Origin: Saprospiraceae bacterium
GTDB lineage: Bacteria; Bacteroidota; Bacteroidia; Chitinophagales; Saprospiraceae
Length of the DNA: 64,000 nucleotides
Direction of reading: 5' to 3'
NCBI GenBank assembly: GCA_013360405.1
Contig: JABWBR010000010.1
Location: 1 to 64,000 of the forward strand
Position numbers and translations under genes: made by a program. The number at the start of each line of letters is the position of its first letter. The first letter of the stretch is position 1. Shown here one piece after another: positions 46,625 to 53,830 of this stretch. Below the pieces are notes generated by a model. The model made no database searches, was not told the origin of the DNA, and saw only the letters and a list, made by a program, of their open reading frames with translations.

Positions 46625-47356
46625 ATGATTAGAGAAGACAGGCTCCAATTAAACGAGCGTTTCATCAAATCCTTCAAACAACTCGAAGAACGGGGTATCA
46701 TTGTAAAAAATGACCGGAATGGCAAGGGGATAGGCGATCTGGCAGAAAAAATACTGGGTAACCGGGGGTACGGCCATATCATCAGAGCTTACCTCAACCC
46801 CGATGATAAAAGATGTATCGACTATCGCCAGGCGCGTATTTTTTGCCACGAATTCGGCGTTAACGAATCATTCCTCATCGACGGTATCGGCTCCCCATTT
46901 GGGCTTGACTTGCCCGAAACGGCCTATGACATGCCCAAGGGTATGGGTGGCAATATTATGTTTACTACCGTAGAAGCTTTTGCAGGCACGGCGGTTGACG
47001 CAGGCAGTTTTAAAACCGAAGACACCGAATATTTTATGTTGCCCGGGCTCACCGGCAACGGCCTGGTCGCATTTCCCATTAGCGGCAATAGTATGGACCC
47101 CGTCATCCAGGATGGCGATATCGTGATCTGCCGGGAAATTGCAGGCGTACACGAAATCAGAGAAAACAAAATTTACGCGGTGAAACACAACGGCGCCGTA
47201 TGGGTCAAATACGTGCAACGCATCACCAATAACAGGGGCAAGGTTACGCACCTGAAACTGATCTCCGCCAACCACCTCGAATATGATCCCTTTGTGGAAG
47301 AAGTGAATGAATACACGCGATTGTACCAGGTGGTGCGCCGCGTGAGCCAACTCTAG
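46625..47356 (+). CDS. LexA/CI-like S24 peptidase transcriptional regulator
   Basis: 243 residues from ATG at 46625; the earlier frame start would overlap the promoter. An N-terminal HTH-like helical domain (about 5-90, ERFIKSFKQLEERGIIVKN...) is joined to an S24 domain with Ser156 in PISGNSMDPVIQDGD and Lys195 in AVWVKYVQRI, the LexA-type dyad. A possible Ala-Gly cleavage site lies in EAFAGTAV (about 120-121). It could respond to RecA filaments like LexA or CI, but no phage genes surround it, and similar chromosomal S24 regulators are common in Bacteroidota. An intrinsic terminator follows. Confidence 0.82.
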   Translation: MIREDRLQLNERFIKSFKQLEERGIIVKNDRNGKGIGDLAEKILGNRGYGHIIRAYLNPDDKRCIDYRQARIFCHEFGVNESFLIDGIGSPFGLDLPETAYDMPKGMGGNIMFTTVEAFAGTAVDAGSFKTEDTEYFMLPGLTGNGLVAFPISGNSMDPVIQDGDIVICREIAGVHEIRENKIYAVKHNGAVWVKYVQRITNNRGKVTHLKLISANHLEYDPFVEEVNEYTRLYQVVRRVSQL

Positions 47357-47391
47357 TCTATAACAACGCGAATATATCCTGCTGTTTTATC

Positions 47392-47428
47392 CTCCCGGGC
47401 TGATGACTGTCAACCCGGGAGTTTTTTT
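47392..47428 (+). terminator. intrinsic terminator of the S24 regulator gene
   Basis: CTCCCGGG (47392-47399) pairs with CCCGGGAG (47414-47421) around a 14-base loop and is followed by seven T residues. Confidence 0.9.
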
Positions 47429-47479
47429 CTTTGTTACTATCAGTAAGGTATTGCGTCACAACATCAAAATCAACCAACC

Positions 47480-48148
47480 ATGAAAAAATTATTGCTATAC
47501 AGTGTGCTGGCATGCTGGGCAGTTGCCGTGCACGCGCAAATAGACGTGGATCCCGTTACCCAAAACATGAGCCTCGGCGCCCAACCCGCCATGCAGGTCG
47601 TGTTTAGCAATGTAAAAGCAAAGTTGGTAGAAAATACCTGGACCGATTTTGTCAAAGACAATTACGGCTCGAAATCGAAATGGAACCGCAAATCAGAGGA
47701 ATGGATGTCGGACGACGCCCGCGTGCCTACGCTCGGATTGGGGAATCCCGTCGACCTCTATGCGGCCATCAAGGAAAGCAAAGACGACGTAGAATTTACG
47801 CTATGGGTTGACCTGGGCGGCACATTTCTCAGCAGAGAAGGCTACCGCGACCAATACGACGAGGCCGAAAAATTGCTGGACCGCTTTGCGACAGAAATAG
47901 CTAAAGCCCAAACGAGAGAAGCGCTGGCCCAAGAGGAGAAGCAACTTGAAAAGTTGGAAAGCGAGCTAAAAAAGCTGGTAAACGCCAATGAGCGTTACCA
48001 CAAAGAAATCGAAAAAGCCAAAGAAGCTATCAAAAAAGCAGAGTCGGATATCGAGCAGAATGATAAAGACCAAAAACTAGCGCAACAAAAAATTGAAGAC
48101 CAAAAGAAAGCGGTGGACAGCGTGCGCAAAAAACTCGACAGCTATTAA
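47480..48148 (+). CDS. secreted coiled-coil protein, unknown function
   Basis: 222 residues, ATG start. Signal peptide 1-19 (LLLYSVLACWAVAVHAQ). A globular first half (MQVVFSNVKAKLVENTWTDFVKDNYGSKSKWNRKSEEW, then VEFTLWVDLGGTFLSRE) is followed from about residue 130 by one long charged coiled coil (EEKQLEKLESELKKLVNANERYHKEIEKAKEAIKK...). The gene overlaps the convergent GNAT gene by 4 bases. Probably periplasmic; no family recognised. Confidence 0.7.
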   Translation: MKKLLLYSVLACWAVAVHAQIDVDPVTQNMSLGAQPAMQVVFSNVKAKLVENTWTDFVKDNYGSKSKWNRKSEEWMSDDARVPTLGLGNPVDLYAAIKESKDDVEFTLWVDLGGTFLSREGYRDQYDEAEKLLDRFATEIAKAQTREALAQEEKQLEKLESELKKLVNANERYHKEIEKAKEAIKKAESDIEQNDKDQKLAQQKIEDQKKAVDSVRKKLDSY

Positions 48149-48735
48149 TATCCCGTCTCCTGGCGGGTGAGCGCCAATAGCATGACGTCGACGTATTCGC
48201 CGGTGGGCTTTTTGCGCTCAAACCGCAGGTCGCCTTCGCGCCGAAACCCGCACTTTCGCACCAGCCGCTGGGCAGGGTAATTGTCCATCGCCGTTTGCAC
48301 GTATATTTTTTCCAGCAATAACTGCTGAAAACCAAAGCGCAGCAAAGCCGTAAGACATTCGGTCATTATACCCTTGCGGGTAAAGTCGCGGTGAATAAAA
48401 CAAGTCAGCCCGGCCTTCGGCACCGACCAATCGGGATGCAAAAAACCGATCAGGCCGATCTGCCGGGCCGACTTGTTATCCCATATGCCGAAAATAAACT
48501 GCTTGTGTAGCAGCCAGTCCGACAACGTACGGCGCACATAAGCCTCAGCTCGTTCTTTGTCGCTCGCCTCTTCCAGTAATTCCGCAAATTCATCGCTAAG
48601 CACCGCAGAGTTATCCTGCAACAAATCAAAAAAAGCGGCTCCGTCGCCTTCGCGAAAACGCCTGGTTACGGTGCGATTGGTAAGCAAAACGGTATCTATT
48701 CCAAACAAATGAGGTTGCATATTGCCAATTTTCAA
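48145..48735 (-). CDS. GNAT family N-acetyltransferase (RimJ/RimL-like)
   Basis: 196 residues, ATG start (a second ATG five codons on is equally possible). GNAT_3-type fold: LTNRTVTRRFREGDGAAFFDLL at the N-terminus, FGIWDNKSARQIGLIGFLHPDW for strands 2-4, FTRKGIMTECLTALLRFGFQQL forming the acetyl-CoA RxGxxT-like loop and helix, and AQRLVRKCGFRREG near the C-terminus. Members acetylate N-termini of ribosomal proteins or other amines. Not linked to an obvious partner. Confidence 0.85.
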   Translation of the reverse strand: MKIGNMQPHLFGIDTVLLTNRTVTRRFREGDGAAFFDLLQDNSAVLSDEFAELLEEASDKERAEAYVRRTLSDWLLHKQFIFGIWDNKSARQIGLIGFLHPDWSVPKAGLTCFIHRDFTRKGIMTECLTALLRFGFQQLLLEKIYVQTAMDNYPAQRLVRKCGFRREGDLRFERKKPTGEYVDVMLLALTRQETGY

Positions 48736-48834
48736 CTTAGCTCAAATGTAGGCTTTTCAACCGAATATTTGTGGCAAGCATGCTCACAACGTAAAGGAAT
48801 TCCCATCTTTGCCTTTTGGGGGGGTAGTGCATGC

Positions 48835-48893
48835 GCAGTTTAGCGATAGGGTTTAGTGCATGCGCAGTTTAGCTAAACCCTAACGCTAAACAG
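48835..48893. repeat. GTTTAGC word hairpin in a divergent spacer
   Basis: TAGTGCATGCGCAGTTTAGCGATAGGG... followed by GCTAAACCC and CGCTAAAC. Unlike most members it lies upstream of two divergent genes, so it cannot be a simple terminator here. Confidence 0.8.
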
Positions 48894-48902
48894 ACATTTA
48901 CG

Positions 48903-50072
48903 ATGAACCGGTTATTCCGTGGCAGATTGGGCATTAAACTGAGGCTGGTTGCATGGATTGCGGTGGCCTGGACCTTCGTGGGTTTGCTCGACGCCCTGAA
49001 TACCCATGCCCTGGCCAATAGTTTGTACTTGCACCCTACGGAGGTTTATCGCTTCAAGCAATCCCTTTGGTTTAGCACTATTTCGGCATTTTTTGCCGGA
49101 TTGCTGTCGGGTTCGGTATTGCTGTTTTTTTTGCGGGAAAGGGTGCGCACCAAGTCTTTCGGTTTCGCGATATTGATCAATAGCCTGGTGCTTTCTACGC
49201 TCAACTTTGGCATCACTACCATATCCTACGATTTATTTTTGAGTATACGCTCGGGCCTGGGCCCGCTATCGCCGCCTATCCTGCAAGAAGCCTCGGCCTT
49301 GCTGCACAGTTCTATCTATTACCGGAGCCTCGTTTTTTGGTCGCTGGTGGTGTTTCTTACCATTGTTTTTTTGCACGTCAATGATAAATACGGCACCGGC
49401 GTATTCTTCAATTTGCTGATGGGGCGTTATCACAAGCCCAGAGAAGAAGAACGGATTTTTATGTTCGTCGATATGAAATCGTCGACACTCATTGCAGAAC
49501 GACTGGGACATATCCGGTTTTTCAACCTGCTCAACGACTTTTTTCGCGATATTACTAATCCCATCACCGATGCGGGCGGCGAGATATACCAATACGTGGG
49601 CGACGAGGTTGTTATTTCGTGGCCCATTGAGCGCGGGTTGAGGCAAGCCAATTGTATCCGCTGTTTTTACGGCATGCGCGAAGCAATTTTGAAGCAGTCG
49701 CAGCGATATCGCGAGAAATACGGCATGGTGCCCGATTTCAAGGCGGGATTGCATTGCGGCATGGTCACGATCGGCGAAATCGGCGTAATCAAAAAAGATA
49801 TCGTTTTTTCGGGCGATGTGCTCAATACTACTTCCCGCATCCAGGATGTATGCAATCGCTATGACGTACGCATTTTATTGTCGAAATACCTGCTCGACAA
49901 GCTGCATTTGCCGCCACATAGCATGCAGTTTATGCGTGTGGGCATCATCGAATTGAAGGGAAAACGCCAGAAAGTAGAGCTTTTCACTATCGAAGACAGC
50001 GACAAACCAGCCAAAGAAGGCCGCGTAGGGCCCCTGGTAGACGAAGAAGACTGGGTTAGAGACGATTACTAA
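48903..50072 (+). CDS. membrane-bound class III adenylate/guanylate cyclase
   Basis: 389 residues, ATG start. Four membrane segments in the first about 165 residues (LRLVAWIAVAWTFVGLLDAL..., FFAGLLSGSVLLFF..., FAILINSLVLSTLNFGI..., LVFWSLVVFLTIVFLHV), then a cyclase domain with metal aspartates Asp190 (MFVDMKSST) and Asp234 (YVGDEVVISW) and the Asn-Arg pair in NTTSRIQD. Makes a cyclic nucleotide; cAMP versus cGMP cannot be fixed by eye. The four-helix N-terminal module is common in Bacteroidota cyclases and may sense membrane state. Overlaps the convergent gene by 4 bases. Confidence 0.88.
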   Translation: MNRLFRGRLGIKLRLVAWIAVAWTFVGLLDALNTHALANSLYLHPTEVYRFKQSLWFSTISAFFAGLLSGSVLLFFLRERVRTKSFGFAILINSLVLSTLNFGITTISYDLFLSIRSGLGPLSPPILQEASALLHSSIYYRSLVFWSLVVFLTIVFLHVNDKYGTGVFFNLLMGRYHKPREEERIFMFVDMKSSTLIAERLGHIRFFNLLNDFFRDITNPITDAGGEIYQYVGDEVVISWPIERGLRQANCIRCFYGMREAILKQSQRYREKYGMVPDFKAGLHCGMVTIGEIGVIKKDIVFSGDVLNTTSRIQDVCNRYDVRILLSKYLLDKLHLPPHSMQFMRVGIIELKGKRQKVELFTIEDSDKPAKEGRVGPLVDEEDWVRDDY

Positions 50073-51025
50073 TAGGTGCTCAGTCCCAGTTTTTTCCGTA
50101 AGGATACATCTTCTACATTGTTTTTATTCCAGTAATCAGTCAGGGTGGTATGCGTGCTACGGGCAATTGTGGTGCGCAATTGTTTGTCGAAGGACGGATG
50201 AGTATCCAGCCAGCCGGCAATGCGATAGGGCGGCGCCGCTTCGAATACGATTTCCAGTGTTCGGTTGAGAGAGGGGTATTGCAACCGGTATACGCGCAGG
50301 TCCTTTCCTTTTATCTCTTTTCCAGAATAGGTATCGAGAGCGGCTACCGCCTTTAAGGGTTTGAAATCAATATGCATCAACCTCACATACATGGCGCCCG
50401 GAAGCAGTTCGATATCGCCCTGCGGCAATTTGTCGGGATTGATGCGTATGCGGTTGTACAGTTCGTCTTCGAGCGGAATAGCGGGCACGCTGAATCGCTC
50501 GTCGGCTTCGTTTTCGAAATAGGAATACGAGTTGGTTTCGTATAATTTATCTTTTAAATTGACTTGCAAATAGGTTTGCCCGCACCATTCCTGCACGGTA
50601 TTGGTCAACTTGAGCGTATGCGGGTAGTCGGCACGGCCCACCGGCGTAAATACCGAGCCCATCACGGAATAGTCGTAAATCCCCGTATCAAACTTGCGAA
50701 TGGCATTGTTTTTGAGTACCAGTACGCTATTGGGATTGGTATATTTTTCGTTTTTAACCTGTTTATCGGTAAGGAAGTCTTCCGTCACAAATACCATGAC
50801 GGCCTCGCCCTTGTGCAAACCGCGATAGCGATGCTGTGTCAATTCATAACGGGTCACTTCTGCTTTGCCCTGGTACCAGTAGTTGCTGAGCGCGTCGGTG
50901 GGCAAGGTATCCGCAATGGCAGCAACGCCGTGTTTTTTTTCATCTAAGGGGAGATCCGGCGTTTTCCAAAAACAAAAAAACAGGGTTATCACGACGGCCC
51001 CAATTACGATGATGATATTTTTCAT
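50069..51025 (-). CDS. membrane-anchored protein, unknown function (Bacteroidota 'Maf-like' annotation)
   Basis: 318 residues, ATG start. An N-terminal hydrophobic helix (IIIVIGAVVITLFFCFW) could be a signal anchor; the rest is soluble and beta-rich, with YWYQGKAEVTRYELTQHRYRGLHKGEAVMVFVTEDFL, a stretch I associate with a Bacteroidota family often annotated septum formation inhibitor Maf although it lacks the Maf NTPase signature. C-terminal DYWNKNNVEDVSLRKKLGL is also family-like. Probably periplasmic. Function unknown. Confidence 0.6.
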   Translation of the reverse strand: MKNIIIVIGAVVITLFFCFWKTPDLPLDEKKHGVAAIADTLPTDALSNYWYQGKAEVTRYELTQHRYRGLHKGEAVMVFVTEDFLTDKQVKNEKYTNPNSVLVLKNNAIRKFDTGIYDYSVMGSVFTPVGRADYPHTLKLTNTVQEWCGQTYLQVNLKDKLYETNSYSYFENEADERFSVPAIPLEDELYNRIRINPDKLPQGDIELLPGAMYVRLMHIDFKPLKAVAALDTYSGKEIKGKDLRVYRLQYPSLNRTLEIVFEAAPPYRIAGWLDTHPSFDKQLRTTIARSTHTTLTDYWNKNNVEDVSLRKKLGLSTY

Positions 51026-51080
51026 GAACGCGTTTGTTTCTGTTGTTTTTAGAAATGCAAAAATATGGGTTTTGGTTCAA

Positions 51081-51150
51081 TTAGGGCTTAGGGTTTAGCA
51101 GTTAGGGCTTAGCAACTGAGAGCTAACTGCTAACCACTAAGCCCTGACTA
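51081..51150. repeat. GGCTTAG/CAGTTAG word hairpin
   Basis: TTAGGGCTTAGGGTTTAGCAGTTAGGGCTTAGC and its inverse CTAACTGCTAACCACTAAGCCC. The wecB gene reads its last eight residues (SQGLVVSS) and stop codon from the right arm. Confidence 0.85.
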
Positions 51151-52217
51151 ATCCGCAAAGCGGCATTGCCATCGCCGTAAAGCGCCGGCGACTGGCAGCG
51201 CGAAACATAATATACTTCGTCATCCAGCAAACGATCGGCTTCTTCGAGCAGGGTTTGGGGCGATACGCGTTTCACCACGCCGGCTTGTTCGGCTTCGGGG
51301 CGCTCGGTGACCTCGCGAAGCAGTATCACCGGCTTTTGTAACATGCTGGCTTCTTCCTGTATACCGCCGCTGTCGGTGACAATAAAGTGGCAAGCTTGCA
51401 GCAGTCGGATGAAATCGGGATAGGGTATGGGATCCAGCAGGTGAATGCCGGGTTGGTTATCCAATAGTGCGTACACCGGCCGGCGTACGCCGGGATTGGG
51501 GTGCACGGCAAAGATAATCTCCACATCGTGGCGGGCGACCAATGATTTCAATGACTCACATAGTGCCGGCAACCTTTCGCCTTGGTTTTCGCGGCGGTGG
51601 GCGGTCACGGCCACCAGTCGCCTGCCCTGCGCCAGGGCCTTGTGTGCAGGCTCCGGCAGCCTGCCTTTGCCGCTTTCCAACAACCACTTCAGACTATCCA
51701 CCACGGTATTGCCGGCCACGATAACTTGCTCATCGGGAATGCCTTCCCTCAACAGAAAATCGCGGGCCTGAGCCGTGGGCGCAAAATGAAGGCTCGCCAG
51801 GCGACTGATCAATACGCGCTGCATCTCTTCGGGAAAGGGTTGTGTTGGGTCGAAGGTGCGCAGGCCGGCCTCCACGTGCGCCACGGGGATATGCTGATAA
51901 AAGGCAGCCAGGGCGCCCGCCAGGGCGCTGGCCGTATCTCCCTGCACGATGACGAAGTCCGGTTTTTCTGCGGCAAACACGGGATGAAGGGCTTGCAACA
52001 GCCGCCCAAGTAAAACAGACAAAGGCTGGTCTTCCTCCATCACATCGAGATCGTAATGGGGTTGCAGGTCGAACCACTGCCAGGCGGCGGCGCCCATTTC
52101 CCGGTGTTGCCCGGTATGAACCAGACAAAGCGTCGCTACCTTGCCCAGCGCGTGAGCTACCGGGGCCAGCTTGATGATCTCCGGGCGCGTGCCTGCCACA
52201 ATTAATATTTTATTCAC
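51123..52217 (-). CDS. wecB: UDP-N-acetylglucosamine 2-epimerase (non-hydrolysing)
   Basis: 364 residues, ATG start. Interconverts UDP-GlcNAc and UDP-ManNAc for surface polysaccharide. GT-B-like fold with family motifs: IVAGTRPEIIKLAPV (5-19), TGQHREM, VQGDTASALAGALAAFY, VAHVEAGLRTFDPTQPFPEEMQRVL, VTAHRRENQGERL, DSGGIQEEASMLQKPVILLREVTERPE. All expected catalytic residues are in these blocks. The extreme C-terminus is derived from a word repeat. Divergent from a glycosyltransferase gene with only 26 bases between start codons. Confidence 0.93.
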   Translation of the reverse strand: MNKILIVAGTRPEIIKLAPVAHALGKVATLCLVHTGQHREMGAAAWQWFDLQPHYDLDVMEEDQPLSVLLGRLLQALHPVFAAEKPDFVIVQGDTASALAGALAAFYQHIPVAHVEAGLRTFDPTQPFPEEMQRVLISRLASLHFAPTAQARDFLLREGIPDEQVIVAGNTVVDSLKWLLESGKGRLPEPAHKALAQGRRLVAVTAHRRENQGERLPALCESLKSLVARHDVEIIFAVHPNPGVRRPVYALLDNQPGIHLLDPIPYPDFIRLLQACHFIVTDSGGIQEEASMLQKPVILLREVTERPEAEQAGVVKRVSPQTLLEEADRLLDDEVYYVSRCQSPALYGDGNAALRISQGLVVSS

Positions 52218-52231
52218 AATGCGAGATTGTT

Positions 52232-52239
52232 TAACTTTG
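52232..52239 (+). promoter_or_regulatory. -7 element almost touching the glycosyltransferase start
   Basis: TAACTTTG, full match, ends 4 bases before the ATG at 52244, so the transcript would be leaderless or nearly so. No clear -33 TTG (TTT at the ideal position). Confidence 0.45.
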
Positions 52240-52243
52240 GTTT

Positions 52244-53320
52244 ATGGAGAAGGCCGCTAAGCCCGTTTTGGTTTTTGCGCTCACCCGCCGGGGTTGCCTG
52301 CCCTATACGCGGCAAATGCTGGCGTTTTTTCCGCTACCGGTGCGCGTATATACTTCTGCTTTCGCCGAAGGCGAACCTTTGCCGCATAGCGAACCCGTAA
52401 CCTCTTATCGCAATACCCGCGAATTCGCCTGGCAATCGCTGTGGGTATTGCCGCGTTTGCTGCTACGCCTGCGCCGCGATTTTCGCCGTTCCTGCAAAGT
52501 TGCGTATTTCCCCGTATTCCACCACTGGAATCTGCCAATAATGCTTTGGTGCCGCCTGCATGGTGTAAAGACCATACTCACCGTGCACGACAGCGTGTTG
52601 CACGCCGGCGAGCGCCGCCGGCAATTCGACCAGTGGTGGCAGGATCGCAGTATGCGGGTTGCCGATGAAATTATCTTTTTGACTGAATTTGCCCTGAATT
52701 CGGCGGTTCAGCGGCTGTCGCTGCGGGGCCGCATCTCCGTTATCCCCCACGGCCTCCTGCCCTTGCCAGGGCTGGAGACCCCACCCGACCGGGTACCCGC
52801 TCCCCTACCCCGCCTGCTTATGCTGGGCCGCATAGGCCCCTACAAAGGACTGGAACTACTTTACGAAGCATTGCAAAACCTACCGGCCGGTGTCATAGGA
52901 GATGTCACGGTAGCGGGCCTGTCACATTATGCCGAACCCACCCCACCCACGGGCGTACGCCGCATCAACCGCCGGCTCAGCGAAGCGGAGATGGCGCAAT
53001 TGCTGTTGTCGCACGATATCCTGGTATTGCCTTATACGGAGGCGACCCAGTCGGGCATCCTCACCCTGGGCATCAGGGCTGCCATTCCGATGGTAGTTAC
53101 TAACGTAGGTGGACTGACAGAGCAGCTCGGTCCTTATGAGGCTGCCTGGGTGGAGCCGACGGCATTGGATGTCAACGAGGGAATCTCCCTGCTCGCCGGG
53201 TCGCCGCAGTTTTACGCGGATATTCACCGCGAGCTTCGCTTGTGCGCGAAAGACGCGGGATGGGCGGCAGCAGCGGCAGCGCTGCCTCTTTACCGTTCGC
53301 ACTACGTCGGTGAACGGTAA
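52244..53320 (+). CDS. glycosyltransferase (GT-B, family 4-like)
   Basis: 358 residues, ATG start. GT-B enzyme without signal peptide: VLVFALTRRGCLPYTRQML opens the first domain, TILTVHDSVLHAGERRRQF resembles acceptor-site segments, and LLMLGRIGPYKGLELLYEAL plus LPYTEATQSGILTLGIRAAIPMVVTNVGGL form the donor site (the E of the usual EGFG is replaced by Q-S-G, as in some GT4 members). Likely acts in capsule or exopolysaccharide assembly together with the adjacent wecB gene. Last residues GER and the stop codon come from the GGTGAAC palindrome. Confidence 0.82.
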   Translation: MEKAAKPVLVFALTRRGCLPYTRQMLAFFPLPVRVYTSAFAEGEPLPHSEPVTSYRNTREFAWQSLWVLPRLLLRLRRDFRRSCKVAYFPVFHHWNLPIMLWCRLHGVKTILTVHDSVLHAGERRRQFDQWWQDRSMRVADEIIFLTEFALNSAVQRLSLRGRISVIPHGLLPLPGLETPPDRVPAPLPRLLMLGRIGPYKGLELLYEALQNLPAGVIGDVTVAGLSHYAEPTPPTGVRRINRRLSEAEMAQLLLSHDILVLPYTEATQSGILTLGIRAAIPMVVTNVGGLTEQLGPYEAAWVEPTALDVNEGISLLAGSPQFYADIHRELRLCAKDAGWAAAAAALPLYRSHYVGER

Positions 53321-53333
53321 ACGTTCACCCTAC
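53307..53333. repeat. GGTGAAC palindrome holding two stop codons
   Basis: CGGTGAACGGTAAACGTTCACCC. The plus-strand glycosyltransferase ends at the TAA (53318-53320) and the minus-strand membrane protein ends at the TGA (53325-53327), both inside the element. Confidence 0.88.
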
Positions 53334-53804
53334 CAATTCGGCCTGTTCCTTGGCATTCAGGGCCAGGTCGTTGATGATGCGGTCCTTGCTGGGGCGATAC
53401 AAAAAGAGGACGATCAGCAGGAGGCCGCCCAGGTAGAGATAGTGCATTTGTCCTTCCAGAAAATAGGCTACAAAGCACAAAATGGCAGGGCCTTCGATCA
53501 CCGCATAGCGGGTAATAGATGCCGCGCGGTAGCCGGCTAGCTTATCAGTCAGACTACCTTTGGCTTGTGCGTTTTGCACTTGCATTCTGAACATAATCGA
53601 ACTGGCCAAAAGACCTCCAATGGCTACGGAAGGGGCCAACCAGTTGAACAGAGAAGAACCGGATGTATTCTCGTCGGTAGCAGGGCCGGCAACAAAATAC
53701 ATGACTACCCCCATCAACGCTACGCCCATAACAAGTGATGCATGTAAAATAGTGAGTTGCTGTACATAGCCCGAAAATCCATTAGATGGTTGCTGTATGG
53801 CCAT
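53325..53804 (-). CDS. small integral membrane protein, unknown function
   Basis: 159 residues from ATG at 53804; the longer frame to 53885 overlaps the GH57 gene and lacks conservation signals. Four membrane segments: TILHASLVMGVALMGVVMYFV, WLAPSVAIGGLLASSIMF, YAVIEGPAILCFVAYFL, YLYLGGLLLIVLFLY, with a conserved-looking AASITRYAVIEGPAI. Similar four-helix proteins are frequent, unannotated, in Bacteroidota. Stop codon is in the GGTGAAC palindrome. Confidence 0.7.
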   Translation of the reverse strand: MAIQQPSNGFSGYVQQLTILHASLVMGVALMGVVMYFVAGPATDENTSGSSLFNWLAPSVAIGGLLASSIMFRMQVQNAQAKGSLTDKLAGYRAASITRYAVIEGPAILCFVAYFLEGQMHYLYLGGLLLIVLFLYRPSKDRIINDLALNAKEQAELVG

Positions 53805-53830
53805 ATTATTACGTTTTATTTTTATAAAAA

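Noticed and set aside
46625-47356. Prophage remnant suggested by the CI-like regulator
   Set aside because: No integrase, structural, lysis or replication genes on either side; neighbours are ordinary chromosomal genes.
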